DNA from: Perognathus longimembris pacificus
Lineage: Eukaryota; Chordata; Mammalia; Rodentia; Heteromyidae
Length of the DNA: 64,000 nt
Assembly: GCF_023159225.1 (NCBI RefSeq)
Contig: NC_063167.1
Location: 18,727,360-18,791,359, forward strand
Direction: 5' to 3'
Shown in pieces: positions 22,441 through 33,800 of the stretch. A program made the translations under genes and the position numbers. How positions within the stretch are numbered: position 1 is the first letter of the stretch; each line of letters opens with the position of its first letter. The notes under the pieces were generated by a model. That model was not told the DNA's origin and did no database searches. It saw only the letters and a list, made by a program, of their open reading frames with translations.

Positions 22441-24254
22441 ATCTGCTGTCTCTTCCCAGTCCCCACACTGAGCCCTCCCTTACCTCTCCAGGGAATTGCT
22501 CACACACTGTGCAGAGTCCTGAAGTTGGCACCCGTGGTTCAATGAGCTGCAGGTGGGACTGGGGCTCTGCAGAAGGGACCCTAGTGATGTGGAACTCTCC
22601 CAGGGACCATGTTTGTGCTGTCATGGTCCAAGAAACATCTATCTAGACACAATGTGTTCATAAACTGCTTTGTTGAATGACAATTCCTTTCTACAACCAC
22701 TTAAAGATAATGAAAAAAATATTTTTAAAGAAGGTCCAAGGAAGAGCTACAGACCAATTGCTGGAGGAAGAGCAGGCAGCTGCAGCCCAGCCATTGCATG
22801 CTGTATTATAACACCAATGTCAGTTCTTTCTTGAAGAGACACAAGCCACAGCCCATAGTGATGTCCACAGTCCCTCCTCACCCCAGAGCTAGCAGGTAGC
22901 CTGTGGTGATCACTGTGCCATGGCTAGACTGTGGAGTTGGGCAGCAGTAAATGAAGGACTCTGATAAGGATAGGGCAAGGCAGCTCTAATGCCCACCTGG
23001 CCTGGACAGCCCATTTATGCCAGTTTCCTTGGTGTTGCTGAGAAGAATGTCCTTTTAACTTTCAAAAGCCCTGGAAGTGATTTTCAAATTACTCTAAGGA
23101 GGCCAGTGAGACCCCACACTAACTGGGCTCCTGTTTAGCCAGGGGCCAGTGCAGGTTCCGTCTATCAGCCTTCACAACCATCATAAATCCCATGTGGCTC
23201 CTTCCACACATGTTGGCTAAAACAGCCACTAAGAAAGAACAGTCTCCTCTGTGGCCTTCCATGCATTGTAGGCAGAAGATGCTCGCCATGCCCAGCAGGG
23301 GTGGGGATTGCTCTGGGGGTTGGGAAGACTGCAGGAGATCCATTTTACACTGTTTTCTAGAACATGCCAGCCACACAAAAAAAGAAAATATTTAAGATAT
23401 TTACAATGGCAACAATAATAAACCTTGAGCATTTTTTGTAACAACAAAATGAAAAAACCCAGACTAGACAGCTTTTGCTAGCCAGTAAAAGGCATGGCTG
23501 GCTATTCTGGCTCAGTCTGGAAGCTTTCTGCACAGATGACTGGAGAGAGAACAGAGCAGGAAGGGGGTGGGGAGGGTCAGGACACTGGAGGAGAAAGATC
23601 AGGACTTAAACCCTTGGGAAGTGCAAAGTCCTAGAGAAGCCTCTTGACATCCCACAGTGTCCATGACTTGTGTTCAAATCACATATATGACATTGAAATA
23701 CCTGGGGGGACCTCCCCCAATGTTAGAGACACCTGGTTCCTGCAAGAGAGGCCCAAGTCTTCAGTGTTGAGGTGTGAGAGGGGTGCTTTTGTTCCCACTT
23801 CCTCCCTCATTCATTCATATGACCTTTCAGGTGTTGGGGTAGCATGTCCTGTCCCTTTGATTCTGGAGGGAAGGCATAACTATCATCAGCCAATGGAGTT
23901 AAGGTTGAAGTGACAGTTACCACTCTCAGCCTGGTGACAACTGGAGATAACCTTCCTTTGGTGTCTGCTTGCTCTGTGGCACCCTATGCAGGAGAGCCAT
24001 AGGAAAGACAGTGGAGCCTGTCTTTAACTCCCTGAGGACTTTATTCATGAATCCTATTCTTCCTAGACCTCAAGTTGATTGTAAAGTGACTGAAGCAGAG
24101 GATAACTCAGATTAAATAGCACAGATATAAAGTATAAGAGGCTGAGTGTCTGGCTTTTAGTTAATTCACATGCTCTGCAAAAGAGCCTTTAGGTTACCTC
24201 TTACATAATCACACCACACGCATCACCCACATTTTACCTATGATTTTGACATTT
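22441..24254. other. Unique stretch, nothing coding recognised
   Basis: An AT-rich block at about 22690-22730 and A-rich segments near 23380-23460 were seen. No gene or clear repeat family recognised. Confidence 0.3.
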
Positions 24255-24910
24255 TTTAAAGCTTCACCAATGAGGTCTTCCATGCATTTGAAAGAAACCG
24301 GTAAAACATTGTTTGCATTCTCATTCCCAGGGCATTTTCTTCTCCAGTATGAGTTCTCTCATGTGCTACAAAAGGAAGGCTGATTTCAGAGGCCTTACCA
24401 TGTGGTTGACGTTGACAAGATCTTTCCAGCATGAGTTCATTCATGTGAAGTGAAGTGAGGCTTGATATCCAAAGAGTCTATCATACTGTAGATATTCACA
24501 GGGTTCTTCAAGTATTCAGGTTGTTTTGTTTCTTTTTTATGTTGTCCACAGGACTGGGGGAAACTAAGCTTGACCACATTTACATGCATAGACTATGTCT
24601 CCAGTATGAGTTCTTGTAAGGTTCCAAGGGGAATGTGATCCCTGATGGCTTTACTTCATTGGTTACATTCTTGTGGCTATTCTCCAGTATATCTCCTGAT
24701 ATCTGAAGACTTTACCATGTGGCTTACATTCAGTATGAGTTCTCACAGGAACATTGAAGGGCATTGGAAGAAAAGTAGAAGACATTGTTTGCATTCAAAA
24801 GTTTTTGTCTTTCTGTATTCCTCAGACTCATAGGATTTGTATCCAGTGTGAGGCACAATAGGCCATTCATGTCCACTGGCTTTGCTCTCTGATCACTCCT
24901 TGTTTCTTTA
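24255..24910 (-). pseudogene. Decayed C2H2 zinc-finger (KZFP-type) pseudogene
   Basis: On the minus strand the translation of 24256-24444 contains HERTHTGEEN, a near-match to the H-X3-HTGEKPY linker typical of tandem C2H2 zinc fingers, preceded by a GKAS-like finger start. Further linker echoes (CCAGTATGAGTTCTCTCATG near 24343, CCAGTATGAGTTCTTG near 24601, CAGTATGAGTTCTCACAGG near 24731) recur on the plus strand as complements of the same motif. Several finger cysteines are missing and stops and frameshifts are frequent, so no product is expected. No KRAB box was seen. The parent gene is unknown. Confidence 0.6.
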
Positions 24911-25150
24911 AATACCATGTCATTCTCTTTTTCTTTTCTTTCTCTGCTGTTTTTTATTGTCCTCAGTGATCATTTCTTATAAGCATCAGAGAGCTGAGTA
25001 GAATGATCACTTTGAAAGAGGCCATCTCAGTGATGATTTTATCTGATTACATAGTTTTGAAGGTGGGATTCAAAAATGTTCATCTCTGAAAGTAATCTGC
25101 GCTACATTCTGTGGCAGTACTTTCTGCTATGGGGTCAGGGTCAAGTGGAG

Positions 25151-25706
25151 CCTCTGGTTCCTCCTGCATCCTCTGGCCCTGGCTTTCTCTGGCCCTGAGC
25201 TCCTCTGGCCATGACTTCTTCCGGGCCTGGCCTCCTCTAGCCCTGACCTCATCTGGCCTTGACTTCTTCTGGCTCTGACCACCTCTGGCCCTGACCACCT
25301 CTGGTCCTGACTTCCTCTGGCCCTGACTTCCTCTGGCTCTGACCATCTCTGACTCTTGCCTCGTCTGGCCTTGACCTCCTCTGGCCCTGATTTCCTCTGG
25401 CCTTGACTTCCTTTGGCTCTGACTTCCCCTTGCCCTGACTTGTTCTGGCCCTTACTTCCTCTGGCGCTGATCTCATCTGGCCTTGGCTTCCTCTGGCCCT
25501 GATCTCTGGCCCTGGTTTCCTCTGGCTCTGACCTCCTCTGGCCCTGACTTCCTCTGGCCTGACCGCTGGCTCTGACTTACCCTGGCCATGACTTCCTCTC
25601 ATCCTGGCCTCCTCTGGCCCTGACTTCTTCTGGCCCTGTCTTCCTCTGGCCCTGGCCTCCTCTGGCCCTGGCTCCCTCTGGCCCTGAATTCCTCTAGTCC
25701 TGGATT
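25151..25706. repeat. Minisatellite, 16-bp period, about 35 copies
   Basis: The array is built from a 16-base unit close to CTCTGGCCCTGACTTC with scattered substitutions (CTCTGGCTCTGACC, CTGGCCTTGAC). Because 16 is not a multiple of three, three units (48 bp) give a 16-residue periodic peptide in every frame. This explains the overlapping long minus-strand frames rich in Gly, Gln, Arg, Ser, Pro and Glu. Ends are approximate. Confidence 0.93.
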
Positions 25707-27160
25707 CTGTGATCTACCAGTGAGCGGGCTGATGCCAGGGGAGAAAAGCTAATACTTCTAGTGTCAGATGCTGAAGTAGCAAGGCTGGGACTGCAAGGAG
25801 CATCGTGGCAGCCCCACATCTCTCTCTGTTCAGTGGCAGGAACCAGGAGCAGCCAGTTCTAGGACCCTGAAAGTGGCAAACAAGCTGGCCACAGAACCTC
25901 TCCAAGATACACATGCTCCTTTGCTGTGGCTCCTGGGCTTCATGGTCCTGGTAGCCATGCAGTGGACAGCTCCCTCCTTAGTGAGTAACACAGCCCTAGA
26001 GAATACTCACATGCTGCCATCCCAGCCTGCCTTCTCCCTCGAGCCCATGGATTTGAGTTTTGTACTTACCATCCTTCTTGGGAGCAGACTCTGGCTAGCA
26101 AAACCCTGGATAGAACTTTGGAACCCACAAGGACTCCGTTAGCTGGATTCTGGTTGAACTTCATGGAAGCAGCTAAATCTGAGCTGACATGGGACTCTGA
26201 TGAGTCAGAGGCGGGCAAGAGCTCCTCTAGGCACCAAGAAGACAAGGAAAGCCCTGCTCTGAACTTGGTATATTGATGCCAGACACAGTCAAGGCATCAT
26301 AAGGAAATGTACATGACCAGAGTTCTGTCGGCTTCTGTCCATCTCACCTGCCCACAGCAGCTGCATGAGGAAACTGAGGCTCAATTCATGGTTAGTGTGT
26401 CACTGCATAGGGCTAAGCTTCTGTGTAGCCTGGAAGAGGGCAGTCATTACTTCAGAGTGGTAACTGGCCTGGAGATTGTCTGAGCACCACAGTGTTGCTT
26501 GCAATTACCCTCAGGGTTCATATAGCCCCATAATGTCCACCACATGCCATTGCTGGTCTAAGCTTCTCCTTCTGCCACAGCAGCCCCAATTTCCAGGTAT
26601 TCCCCCAAGCTCCTGGCCAGCACCACTTCCTTCATTGCTCCCTGCCCTATGAGGCCCACACCACCAATGACATCATCTTAATGGAAGCAATTCAGATGGA
26701 GGGCCCAAGATCCTCTGGAGAGGGTTCAAAGGAGGCCAGGATCAGACAGAGGGACCAGAAGACACATAAGGAAATGGACAGACTCAAGGAACAGAGCCCC
26801 TACATTTCCCCCTGCCTGCCAGGCCTGTCCACCTGTCCCCCCCACCCCACCCCTTAGGCCTGGCCCTACCTAAAGCATGAAGAGTCTGAACAGGCCCTGA
26901 TAGTGAACAAAGCTGGAGACAAGCCAGAGAGGAGGAAGGTATGAGGCTGTGGAAGGAGCCAGGGAACATTCAATATTTAATGCCCAGGAGTCTGTGTTTT
27001 GAGCATCAAAACTTCTCTCCCTTTACCCACAGCCTCTCCCTCCATCCTGCTGTCTTCTCTTGTCCTTGGACCAGACTTGAACAGATGCCTGTAGTCTAAC
27101 CTACTTCTGCCTACAGCCTGCTGAACCTCAGGAGTCAGCAGAAGCCAGGAGATAGCAGGG
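25707..27160. other. Unique stretch, nothing coding recognised
   Basis: An open frame at 25873-26142 has no recognisable family. ATGAGGAAACTGAGGCTC near 26367 resembles the MIR core and may be a small MIR remnant. Confidence 0.3.
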
Positions 27161-27164
27161 GAAG

Positions 27165-27166
<2 letters not shown>

Positions 27167-27211
<45 letters not shown>

Positions 27212-27243
27212 TGTGTGTATGTGTGTGTGTATGTGTGTGTGTG
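27167..27243 (+). repeat. (GT)n microsatellite followed by GACA/GAGA tract
   Basis: GT dinucleotides with TAC and TAT interruptions run to about 27243. Purine-rich GACAGA/GAGAGA sequence then continues to about 27340. Confidence 0.95.
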
Positions 27244-27343
27244 ACAAAGACAGAGACAGACAAACAGACAGACAGAGGCATAGAGAGAGACTGAAAGAGA
27301 CAACAAGAGAGACAGAAAAAGACAACAGGAAAGAAAGATTCTT

Positions 27344-27990
27344 ATATATGCATTCTAACACAAATAGAGATCCAAGAGACTGATTCCCAGGAAGCCTGAG
27401 GTGAGCCAACAGAGAGGAAAGCTGAAATGGAGAACAGACTGGATCAAAAGAGGATGTAATAGGCAGAAGCAAAGGAAGAGAACCAAGTGCCAACAGGAGC
27501 TGGAGAGTGAGAAGCATGGAAGTAGTGAAAGAAGAGGAAGAAGGGAGGTGGGAGGGAGCACAGCCACAAAGAAAGAAAGGTTGGGAGGCATGAACTACTC
27601 ACAGAGCCCAGAAGACCCTGTGGGGTCAGGGGAAAGATGAGGAGACTAAGGGTGACAAGAAACCTAGCAAAAGCTAGCCAGAAAGTTAGAGCCAGGTATC
27701 CCTGGTAGGTTAGAGCACATGAGTGTGAATGTGCCGTGTGTGTGTGTCAGTGCATGGCTCTGCTGCTTGCGTGACCTCTGCCCTGTGGTTGGCTGGCACC
27801 CATCCCCAGGCCTTCTCTTCTTCCCATTGCCTTCTGTCCAGTCTCAGCCCTCCCTCTGGAGACCAGATGGGCAGATGGGACAGCCTTGAGCTAGCCATGC
27901 CCCAAGAAGGGACCTGGGAAGTTGACCTGGACTGTCCATCCCTCTGCCTGCCTCTGTCCTCTCCCCTTTCCATGTGGGTACCCCCTAGGT
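27344..27990. other. Purine-rich unique stretch
   Basis: Purine-rich on the plus strand up to about 27690, then ordinary unique DNA with a short TG segment near 27735. Nothing coding recognised. Confidence 0.3.
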
Positions 27991-27994
27991 CTCC

Positions 27995-28440
27995 AGTTTC
28001 TTTTCATTTTATTGTAAAGTTGATGTACAGAGGGGTTACAGTCACATAAGTAATGTAATGAGTATATTTCCTTTTGAACAATATTACCCCCTCTCTCATT
28101 TTCTCCTATCCGCCCCCCAGTTTCCCTCCCCACCACAAGTTGTAAAGTTCATTTCCAACACAGTGTCTAGTGAGTACCACTGTTGAATTGGTTCACCCTT
28201 GGTCCCATGTTTTCTGTGATTCCCCTTCCCTTCCCCAAATCAGATAAACGTATATACAAGACAACGGGTACAGAAATCAAAAACAGTGGCAACAGGGAAT
28301 AAACCAAAGAGAAAGAAAGAAAATAACTGCAAACAGTACAATAAAAAACCCTCTTGTTTCCATTTCTTGGAGTTCATTTCAATCAGCATCCCATTATATG
28401 GTCATATGCACATAGCTATTGAGCCATTGCCATCTTCTCT
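27995..28440 (-). repeat. Older LINE-1 3' UTR, minus strand
   Basis: On the plus strand it reads TTTTATTGTAAAGTTGATGT, ACAGAGGGGTTACAG, then TTACCCCCTCTCTCATTTTC. This is the same layout as the 3' UTR of the young L1 at 19538 (CTGACGTACAGAGAGGTTAC) but clearly diverged. The distal GGAGTTCATTTCAATCAGC block also matches the young copies. Confidence 0.8.
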
Positions 28441-29299
28441 TAAACTGGGGCAGGCAGATGCCCCTAATAGGAAGACAGAGAGGCAGAGACCATGAAAGAC
28501 CTGCGAGATGTACTCCTGGCTGGAAGAGGGAGGCTTAATCATCCCCCTAAAATTTCCCAGTGGTGGATCCTAGGCAGCCTGCCTACCCAGATCCTTTCTG
28601 GGCCTTGATTGTACTTGGTCCCTCTGCCTCAGCTCCTCCCACCCCTGCGCTGCGGCCACAGCTCCCGACCCCCCACCCCACCCAGTGCTCAGTGAGCCCA
28701 TGAGGCAGATGATTGGAGGATGAGGGGCTCATTGCTCCCCATGCTAAGGAAATGGTCACAGGGCCAGTGGGCCATATGGCTGGATCAGAGAGGTGAGAGG
28801 GATCCAGAGGGGCTAGGTCAGCTGGAAACCAGAAACCTCAGACAGAAACCCAGAACTGCTTTGAGTCCTCTCTTTCTTGGTAAGTAGTTTGATGTTGCAT
28901 TCATGAAGCCCTGCATCATGAAGCCTTGCAGCAGAGGCAGTGAGGAATCCATGAGAGCTTGGCCTGAGGTGTCCAAGCAGCTCCAAGGATGCTGCTCCCA
29001 GGAGACTATGTGTGCCCTCTGAGCAGGGCTCCCCACCCTCCAGGGCAGGCCACAGGGGCCGGGACACCCTCATCAGCAGGACCCACTGCCCCCTGGGAGG
29101 TGAAGAGCAGTCCCTGACTGCATACAAACACAGGAGCTAAAGGGGAGAGCAACTCAGACTCTGCAATGCATGTAGTAGGTATACAACAAAAACTTACACG
29201 GATAAAGGCGGAAGGACACCCTATCTACCCTATCCACAGATAAGATTCAATTTCTAGACTGTTCCTGGTGGGGGAGGGAGGAGTTGGGGGAGATTAACT
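28441..29299. other. Unique stretch with a possible MIR trace
   Basis: A minus-strand MIR-like trace lies at 28690-28790 (CCATGCTAAGGAAATGGTCACAG). Otherwise no repeat or gene recognised. Confidence 0.3.
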
Positions 29300-29385
29300 G
29301 GTCTTATCCCTACTTTCTACATGGAGAATGAAGGCTCAGAGATGTTAATCCACCGGCTCAAGGATACATAGCAGTGGGCACTCCT
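29300..29385 (-). repeat. MIR remnant
   Basis: TACTTTCTACATGGAGAATG, AAGGCTCAGAGATGTTAATC, CAAGGATACATAGCAGTGGG fits the minus-strand MIR order. Confidence 0.5.
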
Positions 29386-29948
29386 CTTGGGGGAACACTG
29401 AATCTAGCTCCCCTTTGACAGGCAATAGAGCTTACCCCCTATTCCCAGGACTTTGTTTGCACTGGGACAGCCACCGGCTCTTGCCTTACCCTCCTTATTT
29501 ACCACATCCCACACACGACTTCCTTTTTTCTATTTGTCTAATCCTGTCTAATTTCTACAATAGCCCCATTTTCCCAGTGGATTTATAGAGGGTCTGTGAC
29601 CCACCCATAGGCAGTGGAGAAGACTAGATTTGTGCTAATCAAGTGGTTTTCTCACCCCTGGGCGAGGCAACTCAGCCCTCTTGAGTTTGCAGGTGCTCCT
29701 TTGTGACAGTCTACTGACTGCTAGGCACTGCCTGAATCCCTGAGGGGCTCTCTTTTCTCTAGTCACAGTCTGCCAGTGTCCCTGCTGATCACAGCAGCAA
29801 GATAGAGTTGGAGAGAAAGCAAAGCCCACCACAGAGAGAGGAAGGTACATGGAGAAATTGGACCAGCCAGCTAGAGGGAACATGAGGAGAGAAACAGAAA
29901 AGTCACACAAAGGAAGGAGACAGAACATATTTTTTTTTAATTTAAGAT

Positions 29949-29965
29949 AAAAAAGGAGAGTGCTA
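29949..29965. repeat. Target-site duplication of the short L1 at 29966
   Basis: AAAAAAGGAGAGTGCTA recurs exactly at 30102-30118. Confidence 0.93.
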
Positions 29966-30101
29966 CATCGGACGTTGAAAGGGAAGGGGGGGGGATGAGG
30001 GACAAAGTAACAAACAGTACAAGTAATGTATCCAATGCCTAACGTATGAAACTGTAACCTCTCTGTACATCAGTTTGATAATAAAAAATTTTAAAAAAGA
30101 A
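29966..30101 (+). mobile_element. Very short 5'-truncated LINE-1 insertion
   Basis: Only the last ~120 bases of the L1 3' UTR are present: a G-run, ATGAGGGACAAAGTAACAAAC, CAATGCCTAACGTATG, CTCTGTACATCAGTTTGATA, AATAAAAA and an A-rich tail. The 17-bp TSD fixes the ends. The first bases (GGACGTTGAAAG at 29970-29981) match the L1 3' UTR in the opposite orientation, which suggests a tiny 5' inversion. Confidence 0.9.
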
Positions 30102-30118
30102 AAAAAAGGAGAGTGCTA
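30102..30118. repeat. Target-site duplication, right copy
   Basis: Exact copy of 29949-29965. Confidence 0.93.
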
Positions 30119-30164
30119 GAGGGAGGAAAAGAAGCAGAAATATACATAAAGATGGGGACAGAGA

Positions 30165-30170
30165 AAGAGA

Positions 30171-30232
<62 letters not shown>
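30165..30232 (+). repeat. (GA)n microsatellite
   Basis: About 30 GA dinucleotides with one GGGA interruption. Both strands stay open across it, giving artefactual RE/SL repeat frames. Confidence 0.96.
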
Positions 30233-30237
<5 letters not shown>

Positions 30238-32334
30238 AGACATAACCCAACACAGTCAGGGTGGAAAGGAGTATGCCGGTGGGGAGAAAGTGGGCTACAT
30301 CATCAGGACACTGAGTGGCGGGGATGAAGATACAGAAGCTGGAGATGGGGCTTGTGAGGAGGTGGCATTCACAATCTGCCACAGTCCACACTGGGGCTTC
30401 CTCCCTGGTCCTCCCCACTCTGCTTGCAGCAGCTTGAAAAACAAACCCTACAGAGAAGCTAATCTTCCAGCCACCTAAGCAGCCCTGCCCCACTCGTGTG
30501 CCCTTAACAACATGCAGCACAAGGCTCTTCTCCTCTGATTGCACTCTAAACACAACACTGAGAAGGAAGGGGAAAGATCCACCCAGCACCTGCTCACCAA
30601 GCCCAGGCCAAGAGCCCCCATGCCCTATCCCCAAAACTTGTGCCCAATACCCTGGCATTGTCTAGACCAGTGAGCCCTGTCCTGAGGAAGGAACAGAGAT
30701 CAAAACATAGAAGACTCCCACCCTGTGATGACCAGCAGTCCCCCTGCCAATGTCATGATGCTGGAGAATATGTTGCTAACTTAATTTGCCAGAATGAATA
30801 AAGATAAGATGGAAGTCACCGCTACCAAGTAACCCAAGTTTCTGAGAGCATGGAAGCCACCTGCTGAGTGGCCATTGAGCCAGAGGAGTTTCTGTTTGTT
30901 GTCGACCTCTGTCACTGGGGAAGGCTGGGTGGTATATGCATGGGCACATGAGAGCCCTGGGAGGCCTGTGAAGCAATGGGTTGGCTAGTGCCCACAGCCA
31001 CCATAATGGGGGTGATAGGGGACTCAATAATGTATTCCCTGATGGCTACCAGACAGCCATAGACCCTACCAGAAGGTGCTTGGGGCCTACCAGTAAATTC
31101 ACAGAGTCTGGCCAGGCTGGACCAGCCATTCCTGGAGACCAGAGTAGCTTCTCACCAAGTCACAAGGATGTGTCACCCCTGAAGCAGAAGTGTGTCCCTC
31201 ATGTCCATGAGTCAGGCTTTCTACAGTGCAGACATCTGGGCACACATCAGGCCCAGATGTCAGCGCCTATACACACTCACCTGTCCCACTCTATGGAGCA
31301 GTGTGGGCTGGCAGGGGAAGGGAAGTGGGGGGCGTTGCTTCTAAGGCCTCAGCAGCTGTGTGTGCAGATGATTAGGGGTCCTGATCATCCTCTTTGCACA
31401 AGTTCCTGTGAGGAGCCTCAGCTCAGCTCAGTCCCTGGCCTCCAAGAAGGGCTCCATGATCATGACGTACACACAGAGTTTTTATTCTGATGATCACATG
31501 GTTTCTCCTTCCCAGGTAAATGTGCAGAGCATGTTTATCTGTACTTGGCAAGGGGGCTCCCTGGGCTGATTCACAGAGAGCACAATTGGCACCAAAGGAA
31601 GAGACCTTCCTGTCACACTCAGGGTGCCATTTCATCTTCCTTTGTGGCTCAGACAATGGGACTGGGGAACTGGCAGGAAGGGAGGGAAAGACGATGGAAA
31701 GCCATTCCTCCAGGGCCAGAGAACTTGGACTTTATGCAAAGCCAGAGACCAGCTTTTCTGGGACTGAAAGCAATTTCTAACAACACAAAAGGATGCATTA
31801 GAGAGACAGCCAGGAGCTGCAGAGAGGGGAGCTGCAGGCTGGAAAAGAAATTGAGCTAAGTAGGCCCCAGGAAGAGCAATTAGAATGCAACCAAAGCATC
31901 TGCCAGGACATGGATTTCCATACCTGTGGCATGAAGGACCCATGGTTGACCAGAAAGGGGAAGCAAACACCCCACAGGTGCCAACTCAGGAGTCTAGTCC
32001 AGGATGGACTCTGTGTTGTAATTTCTACTTTTTAGGCAGCCTAAGTAAAATAGGAATGATTTTATCTTCCTGCAGTGCCCCATGCTTGGGGTTGGGGTGG
32101 GTTCAGTGATGGAATGAGGAAAGAAGACAGAGTCATAGTGATGGGGACATTGGAGCTGGATGGCCAGGCCAAGCTCAAGCTCAAGGGCTGGTCAGTGGCT
32201 ATGAGCTGGAAGACACATTGTGGGCTCTTAGACTCAAAAGCTTTAGGAGGTGGGTTAAGAGGCACCTGTGGTTATGGAAGCAGAGCTGCAAACCCTAAAG
32301 TACTGAAGCCTGGATCTCAGGTATCTCTCTGATG

Positions 32335-32335
<1 letters not shown>
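30233..32335. other. Unique stretch, nothing coding recognised
   Basis: Ordinary unique DNA. A moderately AT-rich block at 31735-31800 (CTTTATGCAAAGCC, AGCAATTTCTAAC; ATGCAAA is octamer-like) could be a conserved element. The frame at 30981-31490 has no family resemblance. Confidence 0.3.

Positions 32336-32338
<3 letters not shown>

Positions 32339-32417
<79 letters not shown>
32339..32417 (+). repeat. Compound (CT)n(CA)n microsatellite
   Basis: About 18 CT units run directly into about 20 CA units. Confidence 0.97.
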
Positions 32418-32420
<3 letters not shown>

Positions 32421-32955
32421 GCATCACAGCTAAGGTCCAGTTCTTAGGCTGTTGGGATTTCCCAGTAGGTACCCCTGTCTCCATGGCAGTCCTGAAGAGG
32501 AGCCATCATCATGCATGTGGATTCCATTGCCCCTTTGGCCTCCCTCCATTTGGAAAGGACATGCCAACCCTTTCCCTGTCAGTTCAGCCACAGGGACCAC
32601 CCCAGGGGCTGGCCAGAGACATCAGGTTGGAAATGGCAGTTGGTTTGAGGGATCTCAGCTGGCAGCTGGGAAACAGAGTGGCTGGAAGGGGCTGTGCTGA
32701 GGCCAGGCAGCCAGAAGCAAATGCTTGGTGACCTAAAGGCCACTCTCCTGCCTCAGAGAGCTCTGAGGATGGGGAGTGAGTAGGATTGAACCTGTCCTGC
32801 TCACAAGTCTTTGTGCCCCAGCCAGTTTTCCACTGCTCTAAGCCTGGGGTTGGAACAAGAATGCCTCCCAGGACCACAGTAGCAGGAGCATAATAGAAAA
32901 CAGAGCATGCCCAGTGCAGCATCAGACATTCCTGGCTAGCGCCCAAAGGGAGCAG
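32418..32955. other. Unique stretch, nothing recognised
   Basis: No repeat family, RNA gene or exon recognised. Confidence 0.3.
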
Positions 32956-32959
32956 AGAG

Positions 32960-33025
32960 GCCTGGCTTCTGTCTGTGACTCAGCCATACCTCTCCCCGTT
33001 TCCTCATCTGCAAAAGGGGGTGATC
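32960..33025 (+). repeat. MIR remnant
   Basis: GACTCAGCCATACCTCTCCC, CGTTTCCTCATCTGCAAAAG is the plus-strand MIR core. Confidence 0.6.
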
Positions 33026-33559
33026 ACAGATCTTCCTTCTGAGTCCCATTGAGGACTAAAATCTTTCTCATAGACCACCCAGTGCAGGGCCCAGCAACAA
33101 AAGTGCCACCATCTCTGGCAGATTAGCACCATGAGCTGGGTGGCCTGCAGGGGGCACTCAGGGCCCACAGGAAGAGTTGTCATACTTCCTACAGCTGTCA
33201 CTCACTCCAGGTCTCCCTTCCAGAGTGCCCGTTGGTGGGGGGTGGGGGGGCACTGTCCTGTGTCTCCTTATCAGCTCTGTAAGGCCAGCTCCAGCTCAGT
33301 CTGTGGAAATACAAATATATTCCCTGAATGCATGAAGATTGTCTCTTTCCCCTGAGAATCTCACTGAAACCCTTATTTTCTCCCACCTGTATAATGCTTG
33401 GACTCCAGAAAGCTAGCATCCCTTCCTTCTGCCTCCTGGCCCAGCCATTTGCCCAGTACAGCCCTTGCTTTTTAAGTCTCAGATTCTGCTGAGCACCGAG
33501 TTCCTCCCACTCAGCTGATAACCTTTTTCCCCCCTTTTCTTTCTTTTAAACGAAAGCAC

Positions 33560-33800
33560 CTCTTGTTCATTCTAGCAGTGGATCCATTAACAGAGATGAA
33601 TCTGGAAATGTCATGAACTCTGGGAAAGATACCGCTCTTTAGGAAGAATTTGCTGGCAGCATGCACTCTGCCGAGTGTGCTTGTGTGCACCACCGGGTGA
33701 TTACCGCAGGGCTTGGACCGTGCCGCTTTGAAGTGGATAATAGAGCTGTCTGTGGGTTGCAGAGCCAATCCTGCTATCCATTCAAGCGGTGACACTTGGG
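33560..33800. promoter_or_regulatory. Low-repeat block, candidate conserved non-coding element
   Basis: Unique sequence with scattered retained CpGs (TACCGCAGGGC, CCGTGCCGC, TTCAAGCGGTGAC) and AT-rich segments (GATCCATTAACAGAG), unlike the CpG-poor neighbourhood. Retained CpGs can indicate constraint or a young insertion; no repeat signature was seen. Confidence 0.25.

Noticed and set aside
25080..25602. Arg/Glu/Gln-rich repetitive protein on the minus strand
   Set aside because: The frames are explained by a 16-bp minisatellite whose repeat is stop-free in several phases; no start context or conserved domain.
30116..30658. 180-codon minus-strand open frame
   Set aside because: Its C-terminal third is the (GA)n microsatellite read as Ser-Leu; the remainder shows no motif and crosses the edge of an L1 target-site duplication.
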